DNA of 16,943 bases from Planctomycetota bacterium (GTDB lineage Bacteria; Planctomycetota; UBA1135): positions 1 to 16,943 of the forward strand of contig JAQWRF010000138.1 of NCBI GenBank assembly GCA_029243845.1, in the 5' to 3' direction. A program made the position numbers and the translations under genes. How positions within the stretch are numbered: position 1 is the first letter of the stretch; every line of letters begins with the position of its first letter. Shown one piece after another: positions 13,178 through 16,943 of the stretch. Below the pieces are notes generated by a model. The model ran no database searches. It worked only from the letters and a program-made list of their open reading frames with translations, and had not been told where the DNA came from.

Positions 13178-14553
13178 TGTTGTCGCGTAAAGCCGCCGCC
13201 AATTGCGAGATGAAGATCAACACGATTTTGCATTGTGAGCATGCTGATATTTAAGTTCTGAATTTTTGCTAAGTTAACGGCCAACTGCGCGCGGACGACA
13301 TCGGTGGCGTGACCCTGTCCTAGGCTTAAGGATTCTTTGTTGATGTCCAGACTCTTGTGCGCGAGGGACACTTGTTTCGCGCTATTGCTTATTTGTAATC
13401 CTAGTAGATATTCGTTGTTGAGCAGAGTGGCAACTTCGGCATAAGCGCGCAAGCAATGTTGCCCAAAGCTAAGGCTGCTGGCTTGATATTGATTTGCCGC
13501 CGCATCTTGCTGCTTGCGTAGCGCGCCACCATGAAAAAGAGGAGCTAGAACGTTAGAACCGAAGTTCCAGGTGCGATAATCACCGTCTAGTAAGTTGCCT
13601 AATTCATCAGAGCTGCCGCCAATCGAAGCACCAATCGAAAAGCTCGGGTAAAGCGAAGCGTGGGCAACATCTACCTTTGCTGCAGCCGTGCGTAATTGTG
13701 CCTCAAGCCCAATCAAGTCAGGACGGCGTGCGATTAATTGCGCGTCTATATTCAGCGTGCCTAAATTGTTAATCGTGTGCGGCTGCGCATTTGCTACGAC
13801 ATCAAAGTCGTCACTGGAGACTAGAGTTTGTAGAGCCGACTTTAACTGCTGCAGTTGCATTTCGCTTTGGGCTAACTGTGACTCAGCATTCAGTACTTCG
13901 CTACGCAGAGCTAACACCACTTGGCTGTTGCTGATTAGCGTAGAGTTGTCTTCGGCAATGGCTAACAAATCGTATTGCAACTTGATGTTGTCTTTTAGAA
14001 TGGCGACTTGCGCTGCTGTGAAGTTGTAAGCGATGAAAGTGCGTGCAACTTGACCGCTTATTGCTAAACGCGCCGCTGCGTAATCCGCGGTGCTAGCATC
14101 AAGTTGAGCTAATGCCGCGGCCTCTTCTGCGTCGAGGCGTCCGAAAAAATCTAGTTCCCAGCTTAGATTTAAGTCTAGGGCGGCACGGTTTGACTCGACA
14201 GCCACCACATTCCCAGCACCGGGTATCGGCAGACCGATGAGGGTAGTGCGTGACTTGCCAAAGTTTGCGCCAAGATCAAGTGAAGGCAGTTGCTGGCCAA
14301 TGATGGCGCTAGTCGTGTCGGATACTGCTTTTAACTGGTGGGCCGCCGCAGCTAAATCTAAATTACGGTCGAGTACTTGCGCGATAAGCTCGTTTAAATT
14401 GTCGTCATTCAAATCACGCCACCATGCGTCAAGCTCGGCTTGCTTGTTGACGGTGAAGGCCTCTCCGCCTAACTCAACGGTAGGCGGTAGGGTGCTCGGA
14501 GACGTCGCGCACGCAGCGAGTAACGCCAATAAAAACAGATAGAGCTTATTCAT
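13174..14553 (-). CDS. Outer-membrane efflux lipoprotein, NodT/OprM family channel
   Basis: A 459-residue TolC-like channel of the NodT/OprM type. The N-terminus is a lipoprotein signal with lipobox LAAC, Cys15 being the likely lipidated residue, followed by ATSPS. Two outer-membrane efflux repeats follow (about 50-240 and 265-455), rich in heptad-like Ala, Leu and Gln. Family landmarks include WWRDLNDDNLNELIAQVLDR, IARRPDLIGLEAQLRTAAA and VAHASLYPSFSIGASIG. It overlaps the end of tetR by eight bases and the start of the adaptor gene by four. Its position ahead of the adaptor and pump differs from the commoner order in which the channel gene comes last. Confidence 0.92.
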   Translation of the reverse strand: MNKLYLFLLALLAACATSPSTLPPTVELGGEAFTVNKQAELDAWWRDLNDDNLNELIAQVLDRNLDLAAAAHQLKAVSDTTSAIIGQQLPSLDLGANFGKSRTTLIGLPIPGAGNVVAVESNRAALDLNLSWELDFFGRLDAEEAAALAQLDASTADYAAARLAISGQVARTFIAYNFTAAQVAILKDNIKLQYDLLAIAEDNSTLISNSQVVLALRSEVLNAESQLAQSEMQLQQLKSALQTLVSSDDFDVVANAQPHTINNLGTLNIDAQLIARRPDLIGLEAQLRTAAAKVDVAHASLYPSFSIGASIGGSSDELGNLLDGDYRTWNFGSNVLAPLFHGGALRKQQDAAANQYQASSLSFGQHCLRAYAEVATLLNNEYLLGLQISNSAKQVSLAHKSLDINKESLSLGQGHATDVVRAQLAVNLAKIQNLNISMLTMQNRVDLHLAIGGGFTRQQ

Positions 14554-15154
14554 TGCTGAAGCCTGCGGTGCAAAACTTAATTAATTGTTCGGCAATAAAG
14601 GTATTGTCATTCAATCGTTGTTGATCAGGAGCCAACGCGCGTGCGACAGCAGTTTGCGAATGCAAAACATGCAATAGCGCGCCAATCATGAACTCGCCAC
14701 GTGCCAAAATTTCGGCAGTTCCTAGGCGGGGCAGTGTGTCATGAATCGCATCAATAAACCGCGCGGCGACCGGACGCACCTCTTGCGCGATGAATGCTTG
14801 TAGCGCAAGATTCTGCTCGCGATGTGCCTGTCCTAAGATGCACGGGATATCACAATTGTCTTGGGATAAAATATCAATTGCTGGCTCAAGAAAACAGCGG
14901 ACGACATCTTCGGTTGAGTGATTGCTAGTGAGTGCGTCAAGGCGACGCAAGCGCTCAGCGTTAAGCGGGCGCAGGGTGTTACCGACTAGCTCGAAGAGCA
15001 ATTGCTCTTTTCCGCCAAAATAGTAGCTGACGGCAGCCAAGTTCACGCCGGCCCCGGAAGTGATTTGGCGCAGTGAAGTATTGGAATACCCATGTTCGGC
15101 AAACAGCTCTTGGGCTGTATCCAGTATCTTCTGCTTGGTCTCGGTGTTGTCCAA
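14546..15154 (-). CDS. TetR-family regulator of the efflux operon, PsrA-like
   Basis: A 202-residue TetR/AcrR repressor. The N-terminal DNA-binding domain covers about residues 5-52, with the helix-turn-helix in SLRQITSGAGVNLAAVSYYF and the typical YYFGGKEQLL end. The GVNLAAVxYxFGxK string closely resembles Pseudomonas PsrA and relatives. The C-terminal ligand domain (LGQAHREQ, AARFIDAIHDTLPRLG) has no assigned ligand. The start must be the TTG at 15154: the frame has a TAA four codons upstream and no ATG or GTG near it. No Shine-Dalgarno sequence is present. It is the first gene of the operon and most likely represses itself and the pump through the palindrome in its promoter. Confidence 0.9.
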   Translation of the reverse strand: MDNTETKQKILDTAQELFAEHGYSNTSLRQITSGAGVNLAAVSYYFGGKEQLLFELVGNTLRPLNAERLRRLDALTSNHSTEDVVRCFLEPAIDILSQDNCDIPCILGQAHREQNLALQAFIAQEVRPVAARFIDAIHDTLPRLGTAEILARGEFMIGALLHVLHSQTAVARALAPDQQRLNDNTFIAEQLIKFCTAGFSNE

Positions 15155-15188
15155 GACCGTATGTTAAACGGTCGTTTGATTAAAACAA
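15154..15188 (-). promoter_or_regulatory. tetR promoter with PsrA-like operator
   Basis: On the minus strand TTGTTT (15188-15183) and TAACAT (15166-15161) can serve as -35 and -10 with a 16-base spacer. Transcription would then begin close to the TTG start at 15154, giving a leaderless mRNA. The palindrome taaac-ggtc-gtttg (15165-15178) lies between the two boxes and fits the published PsrA consensus (G/C)AAAC-N2-4-GTTT(G/C) except for one end base. A second overlapping inverted repeat, gaccgt (15155-15160) with acggtc (15168-15173), is also present. Repressor binding here would block polymerase. The palindromes are directly visible; their use by this regulator is inferred. Confidence 0.65.
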
Positions 15189-15193
15189 GTGTT

Positions 15194-16018
15194 TTATGTC
15201 TGGCATTTAGGGCAATAGCAGCTAGCGCGCTGCCCAATCACTTCATTCAGGATAATTTCCTTGCAAGTGCCGCATTTCCGCCCCTCACGCCCATAAACCA
15301 GCAATTTTTGCTGAAAATAGCCGGGTTTACCGTCTGAGCCAACGAAATCGCTGAGGGTGGTCCCGCCACGTGCGATCGACTTCTTTAACACTCCCTTAAC
15401 ATTCTTCGCCAGCACCGCATATTCAGCATCTGAGACCTGATTGGCGGGTCGTAGTGGGCTAATTTTGCTCATAAACAGCGATTCGGCGGCATAAATGTTG
15501 CCCACGCCGACGACTACCTTAGCATCCATAATAAAAGCCTTGACCGCGATCGAGCGCTTTTTGGACTTCTCAACAAAGGTCTTGGCGGTGAATTTGCGGG
15601 TTAGCGGCTCGGGTCCGAGATGCGCTAGCAAACGGTGCTCGCTATTTTCTCCGGTGAACGGCAGCCACAGTCCGAAGCGCCGAGGGTCGTGATAGCGCAA
15701 TAAGCCGCCATCATCGAGACGCACATCAATGTGATCATGCTTTTTCGGCGCCTTATGCTTGGCACAAGGCGGGTAGTAGCGCAAACTGCCTGACATCCCG
15801 AGATGAACGAGCAACTTGAGATGATCTAACTCGAAAATCAGGTATTTCGAACGGCGCAACAGATTATGGACGGTTTGCCCCTTGGCCTTGCTGCCCATTG
15901 AATCCGGTACTTTATAGCGCAGGGAATTGTTGCGCACCGTGATACCCGTTATTTTTCGCCCCACGACGTGCGGCGCAATTCCGGCGCGCGTGGTTTCGAC
16001 TTCCGGAAGCTCGGGCAT
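15194..16018 (-). CDS. mutM: Formamidopyrimidine-DNA glycosylase (MutM/Fpg)
   Basis: A 274-residue base-excision repair enzyme that removes 8-oxoguanine and ring-opened purines and nicks the abasic site. It starts MPELPEVETT, so processing exposes the catalytic Pro2 and Glu3. Lys58 (RRSKYLIFEL) and His72 (HLGMSGSLR) are in place. GPEPL and the helix-two-turn-helix segment VGVGNIYAAESLF follow. Then comes the C-terminal block GGTTLSDFVGSDGKPGYF and a complete zinc finger CGTC-(16)-CPKC at the extreme end. Length is normal (E. coli 269). The ATG is three bases after the stop of the upstream uncharacterised gene, so the two are probably co-transcribed. No terminator separates it from the tetR promoter 39 bases downstream, so some read-through into the efflux operon is possible. 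Confidence 0.97.
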   Translation of the reverse strand: MPELPEVETTRAGIAPHVVGRKITGITVRNNSLRYKVPDSMGSKAKGQTVHNLLRRSKYLIFELDHLKLLVHLGMSGSLRYYPPCAKHKAPKKHDHIDVRLDDGGLLRYHDPRRFGLWLPFTGENSEHRLLAHLGPEPLTRKFTAKTFVEKSKKRSIAVKAFIMDAKVVVGVGNIYAAESLFMSKISPLRPANQVSDAEYAVLAKNVKGVLKKSIARGGTTLSDFVGSDGKPGYFQQKLLVYGREGRKCGTCKEIILNEVIGQRASCYCPKCQT

Positions 16019-16021
16019 TCC

Positions 16022-16943
16022 CTAGGCAGTGTCTTCTGAATCGAAGTCTTCGAGGAAATACACCAACATGTATTCTTCGGCAGTGTGCTTTGGCCCTGGT
16101 AAATGCCGTAAACGGCGCGCGGCTGCTTGAAGGTGGCGTTCGCGGTGGAAGTGATAGGACTCGACTCCGACACCAGAATCTTCTGGCTGAGTAGGCTCAA
16201 GGCCCAGCGCCTCCTCTGCTTCTTCCGGAGTCATTGAGGTCATTCCGCTTTCGGCCATTAATTGCTCGAGGTCGTGCAGTTTCTCTGAGGAAACCCCTAT
16301 CAGGAATTCCTGGAACGCTAGTCCTTCGTCTTTGCTCATGCGTTCACGGCAAAAATGGTCGACGAATTCAGGCGCACATCCAGCTTGCAACAAGCGCATG
16401 ATTTCTGAAATGCCAAGCAGGGTACCGACACTAACCACGATGTTGCGGCGGGCGTCCCAGACTGCTTCTAGCAGCGGGAAGAACTTGCGCACCGCTTTAG
16501 ACGGGTTGGCATCCCACAAAGAAGTCAGACTGCGTACAGCCTTGTCACGCACTGAGCGCGGTAAGGTGGAATCCATTGAAACACTCAAAAGAAGCTCTTC
16601 TGCAAGCTTTAAATAAACACAAGCGTGAATCCTCTTTTCAATGATTTTAAATAGTTCAGCATTGTCAGGCGCAACTTCTTCCGTTAGATATCTGACGAGT
16701 CGCCAAAAGTTCAGGCGCGCCATCGTAATTGAACGCCACAACAAAGACCGCGTCGGCAAATACATTTCGTAATCCGCGTCGGTGGCGTTAGCGATTAATT
16801 CAACCAACGTGAACAGCGATCGCTCGCGCCGCCCCAGTGATTTCTCTTCGAGCACTGCCGGAAAAGATTCAAGCGAGTCGCGAATAGAATGGATGCGGTC
16901 GATGTGCTTGGCGCACAACTTTTGAAAGTGCTCGGCGTCTTGA
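16022..16943 (-). CDS. Uncharacterised alpha-helical protein, 5' end beyond window
   Basis: I do not recognise this protein. At least 306 residues are present. The frame stays open to the right edge (QDAEHFQK before LCAKHIDRI), and the only start codon seen is a TTG at 16918, so the true start probably lies outside. The sequence is predicted helical with charged amphipathic stretches (RDSLESFPAVLEEKSLGRRE, SVRDKAVRSLTSLWDANPSK) and could be a HEAT-like or other helical-repeat scaffold. The C-terminal 60 residues are acidic, with EEAEEALGLEPTQPEDSG, a basic patch HRERHLQAAARRLRHLPGPK and an acidic end LEDFDSEDTA. No signal peptide or membrane segment is seen, so it is likely cytoplasmic. It lies three bases upstream of fpg, which hints at co-expression but not at a function. 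Confidence 0.75.
   Translation of the reverse strand, partial: QDAEHFQKLCAKHIDRIHSIRDSLESFPAVLEEKSLGRRERSLFTLVELIANATDADYEMYLPTRSLLWRSITMARLNFWRLVRYLTEEVAPDNAELFKIIEKRIHACVYLKLAEELLLSVSMDSTLPRSVRDKAVRSLTSLWDANPSKAVRKFFPLLEAVWDARRNIVVSVGTLLGISEIMRLLQAGCAPEFVDHFCRERMSKDEGLAFQEFLIGVSSEKLHDLEQLMAESGMTSMTPEEAEEALGLEPTQPEDSGVGVESYHFHRERHLQAAARRLRHLPGPKHTAEEYMLVYFLEDFDSEDTA

Noticed and set aside
16916..16918. TTG as the true start of the uncharacterised gene beside fpg
   Set aside because: The frame stays open to the window edge with protein-like sequence, so the start most likely lies outside.
1..16943. CRISPR arrays, tRNA or rRNA genes, insertion sequences, phage genes
   Set aside because: Looked for on both strands and none seen; the only tandem repeat is the coding FG-GAP array.

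Overview
This window of about 17 kb carries 13 protein-coding genes. All but one lie on the minus strand, so most of it reads right to left. Both edges cut a gene: cutC on the left and an uncharacterised gene on the right. I found no tRNA, rRNA, CRISPR array or insertion sequence.

Organism: a Gram-negative-type envelope is clear from the RND pump, its outer-membrane lipoprotein channel and several exported proteins. Three features suggest a marine-type planctomycete, by recall of family patterns and not by any search: a secreted FG-GAP protein with a compact C-terminal module, a Tat-exported hydroxypyruvate-isomerase-like TIM barrel, and an exported CehA/McbA-type PHP protein. Shine-Dalgarno sequences are nearly absent, which fits. 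GC content is around 50% by eye. The RND operon and its PsrA-like regulator look more proteobacterial and may have been acquired.

Layout, left to right: (1) 1-1482, a minus-strand pair in which a Tat-exported hydroxypyruvate isomerase-like protein is followed with no gap by the copper homeostasis family protein CutC. (2) 1545-3707, the only plus-strand gene, a secreted protein built from ten FG-GAP units of exactly 59 residues; a bidirectional terminator closes it. (3) 3828-7381, a tightly overlapping minus-strand operon: exported PHP metallohydrolase, periplasmic rhodanese with a two-cysteine loop, MauE/DoxX-type membrane protein with a CGCG motif, and an alpha/beta hydrolase of the monoacylglycerol-lipase type. 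(4) 7399-8777, a single secreted protein of unknown function with its own promoter candidate, structured leader, strong ribosome binding site and textbook terminator. (5) 8911-15188, an efflux operon tetR - outer-membrane channel - membrane fusion protein - RND pump, with an operator-like palindrome inside the tetR promoter. (6) 15194-16943, fpg (mutM) directly downstream of an unrecognised alpha-helical protein.

How the genes work together: section 5 is a complete self-regulated tripartite efflux system. Section 3 is the best candidate for an undescribed system. Its gene overlaps imply co-translation, and the rhodanese and MauE/DoxX pair suggest thiol or sulfur redox chemistry at the membrane beside two hydrolases. 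Its substrate cannot be read from the sequence.
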